NCBI RefSeq assembly: GCF_020171365.1
Contig: NZ_JAIUZO010000002.1
Coordinates: forward strand, 2,202,001-2,266,000
DNA: 64,000 nt
Direction of reading: 5' to 3'
DNA from: Qipengyuania gaetbuli
Lineage (GTDB): Bacteria > Pseudomonadota > Alphaproteobacteria > Sphingomonadales > Sphingomonadaceae
The first letter of the stretch is position 1. Every line of letters starts with the position of its first letter. Positions 9,064-17,693 of the stretch are shown here, piece by piece. The notes beneath the pieces are model-generated. The model did not search any database. It was not told the origin of the DNA and worked only from the letters and a program-made list of their open reading frames with translations. A program made the position numbers and the translations under genes.

Positions 9064-9357
9064 CTAGCGGCCAAAGATCCTTGCCAAAAACCCGGGTCTC
9101 GCAGTCGGCTTGGTCTGCCCGGAAACCTGGAAGAGGTAATGGCCAAGTTGAACGGCCTGGTTCTTGTCGAGCATGTAAACAGAATGGTGAACGTCGTCTT
9201 CTGTATGCGGCGGAGGTTTGCGAACCGATTGAACCCGCAGGATTATACGATCGTGCAAGTCTTGTGACTTCCAGCCGACAAGAACGCCGTAAGTATCGAT
9301 CAGGTCATCCAGAGGCCGGGTTTCTTCGTTTCGGTCGCCGCTTTGCTTCACCATCAT
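9064..9357 (-). CDS. Conserved-looking 97-aa protein at the head of the EPS export block
   Basis: Seen: 97 residues, no signal peptide or membrane span, with DLIDTYGVLVGWKSQDLHDRIILRVQSV and a basic C-terminus ending FLARIFGR. Codon choice agrees with the neighbouring real genes. It is the first gene of the leftward block and is followed about 80 bases later by the polymerase-like frame. I do not recognise a family, so the function is unknown. The start may be the first or second of two adjacent ATG codons. Confidence 0.6.
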   Translation of the reverse strand: MMVKQSGDRNEETRPLDDLIDTYGVLVGWKSQDLHDRIILRVQSVRKPPPHTEDDVHHSVYMLDKNQAVQLGHYLFQVSGQTKPTARPGFLARIFGR

Positions 9358-9753
9358 CCCCCCGCTGCGTGGTTTTATTTACCCTGACCGCATGCGAGGC
9401 TCAAGGCGTGAAGATGGTCATTGGGTGCGACGGTGCCAGCATGGGACACGCTGGAGGCGTGCATACAAATGCATGGAAATCGCCCGACAAATCGGTGGTG
9501 TTGCGAAACCCTTTGAAAAATTTGGCCTAATCTTGGAGGAAAGAGGCTATTTGGTCGGAAATTTCCAATTTCTTTCACACATACGATGTTTGAAGGCAAG
9601 GGTGGTGACAGGTGTTGATAAACGGGGCTTGAAACCAAGAACTGATTTCGCAATAGAGAATCTCGCAACTGCAGCATTCGTTTGGGATCTTCCCGCATAA
9701 CAAATGATGCATTCAGGGGCTGAATAGCCGAAAATCTATACGACGGAGGTCCA
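9358..9753. promoter_or_regulatory. Divergent intergenic region between the two EPS transcription units
   Basis: These 396 bases separate the leftward export block from the rightward assembly operon and must hold promoters for both. It is AT-richer than its surroundings. I see a perfect 10-base palindrome GGAAATTTCC at 9558-9567 and a small GGCT/AGCC hairpin near 9719-9730. Frames here (9392-9700 plus, 9375-9698 minus) have no protein-like composition. No -35/-10 pair is convincing: the best candidate, TTCAGG-17-TCTATA, would put the transcript start inside the Shine-Dalgarno of the 9754 gene. Confidence 0.5.
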
Positions 9754-11070
9754 GTGCTTCTGGCAAGGGAGCCGCTCGTCTCGAGTGGCCGCAGCTTCTT
9801 TCATACGCTGCGCTTTGAACTTATCCTGATTTTCGTCTGCGGCATCTGGCTGCCGGCGTGGCTGGCGCTTGCTGTCAATTCCTCGGGCTTGCCCGCCTTG
9901 TTCGGATTTGTCGGCGACCACCTGCTTGCCAGTGGCAATACGACCCGCAACTCGCTTCTGATCGCCTGTTTCGCCGCGCTCGGCATGGTGGTGACCCTCC
10001 GGCGCTTCCGCCAGTATCCCGGCACAAGAGTGGCCCAGTCCATCCTGCCGGTGCTCGCGACCTTCTATGGCGCGGCACTGGCGCTCGTACTGTTCCTCCG
10101 CCTCGAGTATTCCAACGCGCTGATCGTTTCGTGCTTTCTCGGCACGCTCGTCGCGCGCTATGCGATCGAGACGCTCCACGTCAGGGCCAAGGGTATATTC
10201 TACTCGGTCGTGCCCGGAGGGAAGGTGGATCGCATCCTGGGTCTGCCGCGCATGCCCACGCTGGTCCTCTCGACCCCCTCGGCCGAGAGCCTGCCGCTGG
10301 GTCCGATCATTGCGGACCTCCACGCAGACCTTGATCCCGCGTGGGAGCGTTTTCTGGCTGAGGCCGCGATTTCGGGCCGGCCGGTCTATCACTACCGGCA
10401 AGTGTGGGAAGCCGAGACGGGGCGGGTGCGTATCAGTCACCTGTCCGAAAACAGCTTCGGTGCGCTGATCCCGAGCCTCATCTACCAGAAAATGAAACGT
10501 ACGATCGACGTGGTGGCGAGCGTCGTGCTCATGCCGATCGTCCTGCCGCTGATCGCTGCATCCGCACTTGCCATCAAGCTCGACAGCAAGGGGCCGGTCT
10601 TCTTTCGCCAGCGCCGCATGGGCTTCCGTGGGAAGGTCTTCCACGTGCTCAAGCTGCGCACGATGACCGTAACACATGACGGCGCTGATCGTACGAGTTC
10701 GATTACCAGCGGTGATGACCAGCGCATTACGCGCGTCGGGCGCTTCCTGCGCCGCACGCGCCTCGACGAGCTGCCGCAGATCTTCAATATCCTTCTCGGC
10801 CAGATGAGCTGGATCGGCCCACGCCCCGAGGCGGTCAGCCTGTCGGAATGGTATGAAGCTGAAATTCCCTTCTATCGCTACCGCCACATCGTGCGCCCCG
10901 GCATTACCGGCTGGGCGCAGGTCAACCAGGGGCATGTCGCTTCGCTCGACGAGGTCCATGCCAAGCTCCAGTACGACTTCTACTACGTGAAGAACCTCTC
11001 GTACTGGCTCGATATCGTGATTGCGCTTCGTACGCTGCGCGTCGTCCTGTCCGGCTTCGGGGCCAAGTAG
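9754..11070 (+). CDS. Polyprenyl-phosphate sugar-phosphate transferase (initiating glycosyltransferase)
   Basis: Seen: 438 residues. The N-terminal half has about four membrane spans and a CoA-binding-like cytosolic domain; the C-terminal half is a complete bacterial sugar transferase domain: KRTIDVVASVVLMPIVLPLI, GPVFFRQRRMGFRGKVFHVLKLRTM, the catalytic LDELPQIFNILLGQMSWIGPRPE and GITGWAQVN. Known: WbaP/PssY-type enzymes move a sugar-1-phosphate to undecaprenyl phosphate and start repeat-unit assembly on the inner membrane. It starts at GTG 9754, with GGAGGT at 9745-9750 (spacing rather short). It is the first gene of the plus-strand operon. Confidence 0.94.
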   Translation: MLLAREPLVSSGRSFFHTLRFELILIFVCGIWLPAWLALAVNSSGLPALFGFVGDHLLASGNTTRNSLLIACFAALGMVVTLRRFRQYPGTRVAQSILPVLATFYGAALALVLFLRLEYSNALIVSCFLGTLVARYAIETLHVRAKGIFYSVVPGGKVDRILGLPRMPTLVLSTPSAESLPLGPIIADLHADLDPAWERFLAEAAISGRPVYHYRQVWEAETGRVRISHLSENSFGALIPSLIYQKMKRTIDVVASVVLMPIVLPLIAASALAIKLDSKGPVFFRQRRMGFRGKVFHVLKLRTMTVTHDGADRTSSITSGDDQRITRVGRFLRRTRLDELPQIFNILLGQMSWIGPRPEAVSLSEWYEAEIPFYRYRHIVRPGITGWAQVNQGHVASLDEVHAKLQYDFYYVKNLSYWLDIVIALRTLRVVLSGFGAK

Positions 11071-11202
11071 GCCGCTGATGCAGGAGTGCTTTCCCAGACA
11101 AGCGCGTGAGTTCTTCGGGTCGTACCTGAATATCCGCGCGGCAACTCGGTGCGCTGCCCCAAGCGCGCGCCGGGTTGCCACCCGTTCGGTGGAGGCCGGG
11201 GC

Positions 11203-11721
11203 GTGAGCGCTGCCGGCGATGCAAACGGCCACTGCTGGTACGCCGTCCAGGCCAAGCCGCGCCGCGAGGGGCTCGCCATCTGGCATCTCGAACGGCAGGG
11301 CTTTGCTGCCTACTGCCCGATGATCGCCCGCGGCAAGCTGGTGCGCGGCAGGAGCGTGCAGGTCACAGAGCCGCTGTTTCCGGGTTATCTCTTCGTGGGC
11401 CTCGCCGCGGACCGCGCACAGTGGCGCTCGGTCAACGGGACCATCGGTGTTATCCGCCTCGTGACCACCGGGGCCGACCCCGCGCCTGTTCCCGTGGGCT
11501 TCGTCGAGCGGTTGAGGGAGCTTGAGCAGAGCGGCGGCTTTGCCGGATTTGCAGAGGAGCTGCAGCCCGGAGACGAGGTGCGCATCGTGGGTGGGCCGTT
11601 CGACGACCTGTGCGGCGAGCTCGTCAAGGCGGCGGGAAGCGAGCGTGTCGTGGTTCTGCTGAAGCTTCTGTCGGGTGAGACCCCCGTGACCCTCCCGCGG
11701 GCGAGCCTCGTGGCCGCCTGA
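11203..11721 (+). CDS. NusG/RfaH-like transcription antiterminator paralogue
   Basis: Seen: 172 residues. NGN domain beginning HCWYAVQAKPRREGLAIWHLERQGF, with the family's PLFPGYLFVGL core, then a linker and a KOW domain (LQPGDEVRIVGGPFDDLCGELVKA). It starts at GTG 11203: GGAGG at 11191-11195 has ideal spacing, and upstream residues do not look like protein. A small hairpin, CCACC/GGTGG at 11178-11192, partly covers this ribosome site. Known: such specialised NusG paralogues (RfaH, LoaP, UpxY) stop premature termination in long polysaccharide operons. Its place near the start of a roughly 20-kb operon fits that role. Confidence 0.93.
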   Translation: MSAAGDANGHCWYAVQAKPRREGLAIWHLERQGFAAYCPMIARGKLVRGRSVQVTEPLFPGYLFVGLAADRAQWRSVNGTIGVIRLVTTGADPAPVPVGFVERLRELEQSGGFAGFAEELQPGDEVRIVGGPFDDLCGELVKAAGSERVVVLLKLLSGETPVTLPRASLVAA

Positions 11722-11800
11722 GTTCTGCTATCGTCCCCATTGGGCGCGGTTTTCTTCTGTTCAGCGATTGACCCCGGCAAGTTGCTTGCCTAACAGCCAC

Positions 11801-11814
11801 GTTCAATTTTGAAC
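11801..11814. promoter_or_regulatory. Palindrome GTTCAA-TT-TTGAAC, candidate MarR-type operator
   Basis: A 14-base inverted repeat (6-base arms, 2-base spacer) lies in the short gap between the antiterminator gene and the MarR-type regulator gene, about 90 bases before the latter's start. MarR proteins bind palindromes of about this size, so it is an autoregulatory operator candidate. Binding is inferred only. Confidence 0.4.
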
Positions 11815-11903
11815 ACGCGAGGATGGCGGGCGTTGCCCGTGTCCTTGCCCACGGCACCGGCCGGCAAGCGGGAAAATCTCGCTTCCCGTCCGGTGCGGTA
11901 GCC

Positions 11904-12272
11904 ATGCAGCCCCCTGCTTCCCATCAGCCGCAGCCGGCCCTGAGCGAGCGCGAGGCGCTCGACTGCGAGATACTTTACCTGCTCGAGGAGCAGCCGGGCA
12001 TCACGCAGCGCGAACTGGCGAGGCGCATGGGGGTGAGCTTGGGCCGCACCAATTACTGCCTCAAGGCGCTAGCCGCGCGCGGCTGGCTCAAGCTTGAGCG
12101 CTTTCGTCTCTCGAGCGAGAAGGGGCGCTATGTCTACGTGCTGACGCCAGGAGGGCTCGCTGAGCGCGGCCGGCTGGCCGGGCAGTTCCTTACCCGCAAG
12201 CGCGCCGAGTATGACTACTTGAAGACGCAGATCGCGCGCCTTGAGCGGGATATCGAGGGGCGGGCAGGGTGA
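11904..12272 (+). CDS. MarR-EPS family transcriptional regulator
   Basis: Seen: 122 residues from ATG 11904, with a winged helix-turn-helix (SEREALDCEILYLLEEQPG, then GITQRELARRMGVSLGRTNYCLKALAARGWLKLERF) and a wing GRYVYVLTPGGLAERGRLAGQFLTRKRAEYDYLKTQIARLE. This is the pattern of the small EPS-associated MarR regulators (TIGR04176-like). An upstream in-frame ATG at 11823 would add 27 residues without family resemblance. It is paired with the RfaH-like gene, an association common in sphingomonad EPS loci (family knowledge). Expected role: control of polysaccharide gene expression. The ligand is unknown. Confidence 0.9.
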   Translation: MQPPASHQPQPALSEREALDCEILYLLEEQPGITQRELARRMGVSLGRTNYCLKALAARGWLKLERFRLSSEKGRYVYVLTPGGLAERGRLAGQFLTRKRAEYDYLKTQIARLERDIEGRAG

Positions 12273-12323
12273 GAGTGCTCGATGGCGTTCTTGCTTTGCT
12301 TTCTGAGTGCGTCCCGGCCTCAC

Positions 12324-12378
12324 GCAGCGCAGCGGTAGGCCGAACAAGAGCGCTTTCAAGCAGCGCAGCGGTAGGCCG
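12324..12378 (+). repeat. Two 19-bp direct repeats with ops-like GCGGTAG core in the operon leader
   Basis: The sequence GCAGCGCAGCGGTAGGCCG occurs at 12324-12342 and again, without mismatch, at 12360-12378, start to start 36 bases. Both copies lie on the sense strand in the 213-base untranslated gap between the MarR regulator and the GNAT gene. Each contains GCGGTAG, the core of the ops element (GGCGGTAGCGT) recognised by RfaH, and each can form a tiny CGG-TAGG-CCG hairpin. Inference: recruitment/pause sites for the RfaH-like protein encoded about 600 bases upstream. Confidence 0.6.
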
Positions 12379-12485
12379 CAAGTATCTTATCTGCGCTATC
12401 GCTTGGCTACTTGAGCGCCATTCGGTGTTATCGCGCGTGGGGTACCGGAAGGTCACTACCCCAAGGATTGAATGAGATTTTGATC

Positions 12486-13043
12486 GTGACGGCATTGAAT
12501 TTTTTCTCTCGCATAGAAGGTCGCAATCTAGTTCTTCGACTGATCGAGCTGGAGGATGCGCCATATGTCTATGGGCTGCGCATGAATCCGGCCTACAATC
12601 GCCATTTATCTCCCGTCTCCGGATCAGTCGCCGATCAGCGCGAGTGGATTGCGAACTATAAAACGCGCGAAGCTGATCGTCGCGAATTGTATTACGTGAT
12701 TGAGCGCCGGAATGGGGCGCCCTGTGGAACCGTGAGATTGTACGATATCGGGAATGAGAGCTTCACTTGGGGGAGCTGGATACTTGATCATAACAAGCCA
12801 CCAAAAGCGGCCTTGGAAAGCGCGATATTATCCTTTGGGTTGGGTTTTAGGGAGTTGGGTTGCAAAATTGCGAATATCGACGTGCGCTTGGGCAATACTA
12901 AGGCTGAAGCCTTCTATCGCCGACTCTCTATGAGGGAGTTAGGTCAAAATGAGCGGGATATGTTCTTTGCTTATGATCGCGAAACTTTTGAGGCCGACTT
13001 ACCTATGTATAAAAACATCATTCAGAGAGCATCACGCATATGA
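12486..13043 (+). CDS. GNAT-family N-acetyltransferase, probable amino-sugar acetylase
   Basis: Seen: 185 residues from GTG 12486, with the RimJ/PseH-like GNAT layout: NLVLRLIELEDAPYVYGLRMNPAYNRHLSP at the N-terminus, the strand NGAPCGTVRLYDI, then GSWILDHNKPPKAALESAIL and the C-terminal LGNTKAEAFYRRLSMRELG. The start is uncertain because the ribosome site is weak. It overlaps the 3,4-ketoisomerase start by 4 bases and is followed by the aminotransferase. Inference: it N-acetylates the dTDP-3-amino-3,6-dideoxyhexose made by the next two enzymes. Ribosomal protein acetylation is the main alternative but fits the context less well. Codon use is less GC-rich than in the preceding genes. Confidence 0.82.
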   Translation: MTALNFFSRIEGRNLVLRLIELEDAPYVYGLRMNPAYNRHLSPVSGSVADQREWIANYKTREADRRELYYVIERRNGAPCGTVRLYDIGNESFTWGSWILDHNKPPKAALESAILSFGLGFRELGCKIANIDVRLGNTKAEAFYRRLSMRELGQNERDMFFAYDRETFEADLPMYKNIIQRASRI

Positions 13044-13462
13044 CCCAAGCTCGAGGCTTCGTCCGTGAAATCGAGTTACCGCAAATCCATGATCCTCGTG
13101 GTGATCTGACTTTCGTTGAGGGGGGGAATCATCTGCCGTTCGATATTCGGCGAGTCTATTACCTGTACAATGTTCCGGTCGACGCGAAGCGAGGCGGTCA
13201 TGCCCACAAAGAACTTGAACAGGTGGTTTTCGCTCTATCTGGAAGTTTTCGGATAAAGATCGACGATGGCACTTCCCGCTCCGAATATTGGCTCAGAGAT
13301 CCGCGCAAGGGTTTGCACATAAGTCGTCTTGTCTGGAGAGAAATGGATAGTTTCAGCCAAGGGGCGGTTTGCATGGTGCTTGCGTCGCTTCCCTACGATG
13401 AGGCCGATTATTTTCGGTGTTATGAAGAATTCAGAGCTGCTGTATCGAGAGAAATGCGGTGA
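13040..13462 (+). CDS. dTDP-4-keto-6-deoxyglucose 3,4-ketoisomerase (FdtA/QdtA/WxcM-like)
   Basis: Seen: 140 residues, a cupin-type barrel with [29 protein letters not shown] and the signature [12 protein letters not shown], followed by [28 protein letters not shown]. Known: FdtA yields dTDP-3-keto-6-deoxy-galactose and QdtA the gluco epimer. The sequence alone does not let me choose between them, so the product would be Fuc3N or Qui3N after transamination. Start ATG overlaps the GNAT stop, and its stop overlaps the aminotransferase GTG. The substrate is provided by RmlA and RmlB, encoded at 27.5-30.2 kb. Confidence 0.9.
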   Translation: MTQARGFVREIELPQIHDPRGDLTFVEGGNHLPFDIRRVYYLYNVPVDAKRGGHAHKELEQVVFALSGSFRIKIDDGTSRSEYWLRDPRKGLHISRLVWREMDSFSQGAVCMVLASLPYDEADYFRCYEEFRAAVSREMR

Positions 13463-14544
13463 TTCCCTTTCTCGATCTGGGGGCGGCTTATCGAGAACTG
13501 AAGCTCGAAATCGATGCGGCGGTCCACCGCGTACTCGATAGCGGATGGTACATCCTCGGACCTGAAGTTGAGGCATTCGAGGCAGAATGGGCTGACTATT
13601 GTGGAGCCAACCACGCAGTCGGAGTGGCCAATGGCCTTGATGCGCTAACGCTTGCTTTGCGTGCACTGAATATTGGACTAGGAGACGAGGTAATCGTCCC
13701 CTCGAATACCTATATTGCCTCTTGGCTTTCCATAACCTCGGTTGGTGCTGTCCCGGTGCCCGTTGAACCCGATCCGGCTACCTACAATATCGATCCCTCG
13801 CGCATCGCATCTGCTATCACTTCGCGGACACGGGCTATTATGCCCGTCCACCTCTACGGGCAGCCTGCGGATATGGACCCAATCCTTGAAATTGCCCGCG
13901 AGTATGGCCTGCGCGTTATAGAAGACGGTGCACAAGCCCATGGTGCGCGCTACAAGGGGCGCCGGATCGGTGCTCATGGCGACATAGTTTGCTGGAGCTT
14001 CTATCCTGGGAAGAACCTTGGTGCGCTCGGCGATGGCGGGGCAATCACGACAAATCAGGCTGATCTTTCGGAGCGCATATCCGCGCTGCGAAACTACGGC
14101 AGTCGCATCAAGTACGTTAATGATGAAGTGGGCGTGAATTCTCGCCTTGATCCTATTCAGGCTGCTGTCCTGCGAGTGAAGCTGAAGGTTCTCGACGATT
14201 GGACAGGTCGACGATCGGCGATCGCATCCCGATACAACGAAAGACTAGCCGATTCAGACTTGATTCTGCCGCATGTGCCCCGTTGGGCAGAGCCAGTCTG
14301 GCATCTTTATGTCGTGCGAACGGATGAGCGAGAAAAGCTCCAGGCCAAGCTGGAAGCCAATGGTATTGGGGCCTTGATTCATTATCCGATCCCACCCCAC
14401 ATGCAGGCCGCATACAGCGGCTTAGGGTTTTCTGCTGGCGCCTATCCCCTTGCGCGCCAACTCGCGTCAGAGGCCCTTAGCATTCCGATCGGGCCGCAGC
14501 TGTCGGACGATGACTGTGAAGCCGTCATCGCGGCTTTGCTCTAG
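13459..14544 (+). CDS. DegT/DnrJ/EryC1-family sugar aminotransferase (FdtB/QdtB-like)
   Basis: Seen: 361 residues. Opening [43 protein letters not shown]-binding region [13 protein letters not shown], the [11 protein letters not shown] aspartate and the Schiff-base lysine in [14 protein letters not shown]. Known: these PLP enzymes aminate 3-keto or 4-keto dTDP-sugars. Directly after the 3,4-ketoisomerase it should act at C3. GTG start (13459), 4-base overlap. Full family length with all expected motifs. Confidence 0.92.
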   Translation: MIPFLDLGAAYRELKLEIDAAVHRVLDSGWYILGPEVEAFEAEWADYCGANHAVGVANGLDALTLALRALNIGLGDEVIVPSNTYIASWLSITSVGAVPVPVEPDPATYNIDPSRIASAITSRTRAIMPVHLYGQPADMDPILEIAREYGLRVIEDGAQAHGARYKGRRIGAHGDIVCWSFYPGKNLGALGDGGAITTNQADLSERISALRNYGSRIKYVNDEVGVNSRLDPIQAAVLRVKLKVLDDWTGRRSAIASRYNERLADSDLILPHVPRWAEPVWHLYVVRTDEREKLQAKLEANGIGALIHYPIPPHMQAAYSGLGFSAGAYPLARQLASEALSIPIGPQLSDDDCEAVIAALL

Positions 14545-14642
14545 GTTTCGATTGCGATCCAACATTCGGGACGTCGTCAAAAATTCTTGGATTACGATTC
14601 CTCTGCTTTCGATAGCCTTGGTTAAGTAGCGACAACACTCAG

Positions 14643-16139
14643 ATGAAGACGCCAGGTCCTCTTCGCGCCATCCTCATCGTCGGCGGTTCGCAGGTGACGA
14701 ACATCTTCATATCGATAGCTAGAATAAAGCTCGTTGCCGTTCTTTTGGGCCCCACAGGAATTGGTCTCTTGGGCCTGTTTAACAATATCAAGGAAGTTGG
14801 CGGAACAGCTGGTGGCCTAGGGATGACCGCAAGTGGTGTGCGTCAGGTCGCTCAGGATGCACACAATATCGAAGCGCAATCTAAAACGCGCACTTTGCTT
14901 CTTATGAGCCTCACTATTCAAGGCGGTTTATCCGCCTTGGTAATCTGGCTCTTCCGAGAACAAATAGCATCTAGGGTCTTCGCAGATGAGATAAGCCCCC
15001 AAACTCTCGGTGTCATAGCTGTAGCCGTGTGGCTAGGTGTGGTCGCTTCGGCAATGACGACGATTATCCAAGCGATGCGGCGGATTGCAGAGCTGGTTAG
15101 AGTTACCGTCTACGGCGCTTTAGTAGGTACTGTACTAGGATTGATCCCAGTTCTGATTTGGGGGCAGCGAGGCCTCCCATTCCTCGTACTCGGTTTGGCT
15201 TCTGGCCAGCTCCTGGCTGCAATTTGGTTCACACGGAGGATCGACCTACCAAGGGCCGCCTTCAAATCGTCATTCCGCGCCCAGATTGTGAACTGGTGGG
15301 GAATGGTCAGGCTAGGACTCGCCTTCATGTTTGGCGCGCTCCTCACGGCCTCCACCCTGCTGATGGTGCGCGCTATCGTTCAAGAGCGGCTCGGACTGGA
15401 AATTCTCGGACAATTTGAGGCAGCTTGGGCCTTGACCATAACTTATCTGGGATTTGTCCTGAACGCGATGGCCGCCGACTATTTTCCGCGTCTCAGCGGC
15501 GCGGTGCATGACGCAAAGGCATCGACTGCCATGGTGAATGAACAGCTCCAGCTTTCACTCATCCTCGGCGGGCCTCTCATTCTTTTCACCATCGGTCTTG
15601 CACCGCTCGTCTTGCTCGTCCTGTATTCGTCTCAATTCAGCGACGCGGCCGAGCTGTTGCAGATCATGACGCTAGGCAACATTCTGAAGCTCGGATCATG
15701 GGCAATCGGATTCACCGTAGTAGCAAAAGGCCGAGGCGGCTTGTTCATTCTGCTCGAATGCGTCTTCAATGCGCTTTTTGTCGTCCTTGTATGGTGGCAG
15801 CTCGATAATTTTGGAACTCAGGCAATAGGGGGGGCTTTCGTCATAGCCTACGGGGTCCACCTTGCAGCGACTTGGGTCGCTGCCATTCACCTCATTGGGT
15901 TCAAACTGGAAAAAGCGTCATTGTATCTGTTGGCCTCGTATCTAGTCGCGGCGATCGCGCTGCTATTTATAGCCAGAGCGGCGCCCAAAGCGGGAGGGGT
16001 GGCGTCCTGCTTTGTAGCGGCATTAGGAATTGTCCTAGGATTGAGATTTTTGATTAAAACTAGAGGCGATTCAAGTTCGATCGCGATACGTATCGAGCAG
16101 GCTTTTTCTCGGATAGGCTGGGATATCAAATCGAGATGA
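14643..16139 (+). CDS. Wzx-type repeat-unit flippase (WzxE-like)
   Basis: Seen: 498 residues with about 12-14 membrane spans, opening LRAILIVGGSQVTNIFISIARIKLVAVLLGPTGIGLLGLFNNIKEV; charged residues lie in spans 1-2 (arginine, lysine, glutamate), as in MATE/MOP flippases. The GPTGIGLLGLF motif is typical of the WzxE branch that co-occurs with sugar aminotransferases in enterobacterial-common-antigen loci. Role: moves the lipid-linked repeat unit across the inner membrane for polymerisation. A 98-base gap separates it from the aminotransferase. Confidence 0.9.
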   Translation: MKTPGPLRAILIVGGSQVTNIFISIARIKLVAVLLGPTGIGLLGLFNNIKEVGGTAGGLGMTASGVRQVAQDAHNIEAQSKTRTLLLMSLTIQGGLSALVIWLFREQIASRVFADEISPQTLGVIAVAVWLGVVASAMTTIIQAMRRIAELVRVTVYGALVGTVLGLIPVLIWGQRGLPFLVLGLASGQLLAAIWFTRRIDLPRAAFKSSFRAQIVNWWGMVRLGLAFMFGALLTASTLLMVRAIVQERLGLEILGQFEAAWALTITYLGFVLNAMAADYFPRLSGAVHDAKASTAMVNEQLQLSLILGGPLILFTIGLAPLVLLVLYSSQFSDAAELLQIMTLGNILKLGSWAIGFTVVAKGRGGLFILLECVFNALFVVLVWWQLDNFGTQAIGGAFVIAYGVHLAATWVAAIHLIGFKLEKASLYLLASYLVAAIALLFIARAAPKAGGVASCFVAALGIVLGLRFLIKTRGDSSSIAIRIEQAFSRIGWDIKSR

Positions 16140-16209
16140 ATTGCGTTTTGCGCTACCCTGGTTCCGTAACCGGCCTGCGGATGGGCCGAAAGCATCCTGA
16201 GGCTACAGT

Positions 16210-17685
16210 GTGACCACTTCCATCCGACCTTGCGACACAGAAATGCCACTCGTAAGTATTATTATGCCTGCCTACAATCACGCGCCTTATGTCCGAGAGG
16301 CGCTGCAGAGTGTGGCTTCCCAGACATATCCAAATATTGAGTTGATCGTTATCGATGACGGTTCAGCGGACAGCACACCTCAGATTATTGGAGAAACCCT
16401 AGCCGAATTCGAACGCGAGATGCGAATCGAATATCACAAGCAAAAGAACGTTGGGGTTTGCGCGACCCTTAACAGGGCACTGAGCCTTGCCCGTGGGGAA
16501 TTCGTTCAATTTATTGCCAGTGACGACGTCTATCTATCGGAAATGACCGCGCGTACTGTAGAGGCCTTGAGGCGAGCTTCGCCGGAGGTCGCCGCGGTCT
16601 ACAGTGATGGATATATCATTGATGAGAAGTCGCGGCGCCGGGCCGTTTTCAGTGATATATACCCTGTACCTATAAGCAAGAACGTAAGGCGCGAGCTTTT
16701 CATTGCGAATTGGATACCAGCAATGGGCATCCTTTATCGCCGCAGGGCCTTGGTTGAGCTGAATGGATTCGATCCAGACTTGAAGTTCGAGGACTGGGAC
16801 TTGCTGCTACGGCTGACGCAACGAAATCAAGTGGAGAGAATTCCTGAGAAGCTTTTCCTCTACCGAGTTCATTCAACAAACATGACCCGTGATACCGCGA
16901 TCATGATGGAGACTACGGACGCGTTGGCTAGGAAGCATGCTGACCTTGCAAAGTTTAAGCACTTCAAGCAGGAAATTCGGCGGAATCCTGCAGCTGCAAT
17001 TCTGCGCAATCCTTCCCAAATCGATTTGCTTCTTCGATTGGCATCCCGGCGCCTCCTCACAAACCGAGGCATTCAAGGGGAGAGCTTGGCAGCCGGAGCG
17101 CTGACTCTGCTAAAGTTGATCGCTGGCAGAGCCGCCTCCACTACGCGAGCTGGATTGTACCGCTTGGCTGGGCTTCGCCTTGGACGACGCAGCAAAGTTA
17201 GGGGCCGCCTCACGTTACAAGGCAACAAGCGCAATCTTGTAATCGGAGAAGGCGTTATATTCGAAGGCGATGCTGAGTTCATTTTGCCAAGAGGCCGTGG
17301 CCAAGGTCGAGTCGAGATTGGCGACAACTCAGTTATCGCACACGGTGCTCACTTCCATTGCTTGGCAGGGACACTGCTGGTTGGACCCTCATGTTACGTC
17401 GGGCGAAATTCCGTCCTACAGTCGAATGGCGACCTAGAGATCGGCGCGTGGACAATGATTGCGGCGCTGGCAGGAGTCTACGCAAGTAACCACGTGACAT
17501 CCAGCGATAGGCAACCTTTTTGGAGGCAAGGCAACAAGTTCTCCGGTATTATAATCGGTGAAAATTGCTGGATTTCCCATGGGGCAGTCGTGGCTGATGG
17601 AGCTAATCTTGGTGATGGTTCAATTATCGGCCCTAATGTGGTGGTGCGAGGGACGCACGCACCAAAAAGTCGTATTATTTCCTGA
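16210..17685 (+). CDS. Fusion of GT2 glycosyltransferase and left-handed beta-helix acyltransferase
   Basis: Seen: 491 residues. Residues about 13-230 are a GT-A family 2 domain: LVSIIMPAYNHAPYVREALQSV, LIVIDDGSADST, the nucleotide-sugar site FIASDDVYLSE and FEDWDLLLRLTQR. Residues about 320-490 are hexapeptide repeats (LVIGEGVIFEGDAEF, VEIGDNSVIAHGAHF, LEIGAWTMIAALAGVYASNHV, IIIGENCWISHGAVVADGANLGDGS), as in sugar O-acetyltransferases. A helical linker joins them. GTG start with TGAGG upstream. Inference: one polypeptide adds a sugar and acetylates it or its acceptor. There is no stop or frame break between the halves. Confidence 0.88.
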   Translation: MTTSIRPCDTEMPLVSIIMPAYNHAPYVREALQSVASQTYPNIELIVIDDGSADSTPQIIGETLAEFEREMRIEYHKQKNVGVCATLNRALSLARGEFVQFIASDDVYLSEMTARTVEALRRASPEVAAVYSDGYIIDEKSRRRAVFSDIYPVPISKNVRRELFIANWIPAMGILYRRRALVELNGFDPDLKFEDWDLLLRLTQRNQVERIPEKLFLYRVHSTNMTRDTAIMMETTDALARKHADLAKFKHFKQEIRRNPAAAILRNPSQIDLLLRLASRRLLTNRGIQGESLAAGALTLLKLIAGRAASTTRAGLYRLAGLRLGRRSKVRGRLTLQGNKRNLVIGEGVIFEGDAEFILPRGRGQGRVEIGDNSVIAHGAHFHCLAGTLLVGPSCYVGRNSVLQSNGDLEIGAWTMIAALAGVYASNHVTSSDRQPFWRQGNKFSGIIIGENCWISHGAVVADGANLGDGSIIGPNVVVRGTHAPKSRIIS

Positions 17686-17693
17686 GTTAACCA

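Noticed and set aside
9713..9740. Promoter TTCAGG-17-TCTATA before the initiating transferase
   Set aside because: The transcript would start within the ribosome site of the 9754 gene, leaving no usable leader.
9736..11286. A long minus-strand frame (516 codons) opposite the initiating transferase
   Set aside because: It is the mirror of a GC-rich plus-strand gene with all catalytic motifs. The minus translation is rich in Arg/Asp/His without any domain.
12324..12378. CRISPR array
   Set aside because: Only two repeat copies, a 17-base spacer and no cas genes. The repeats fit a regulatory leader better.
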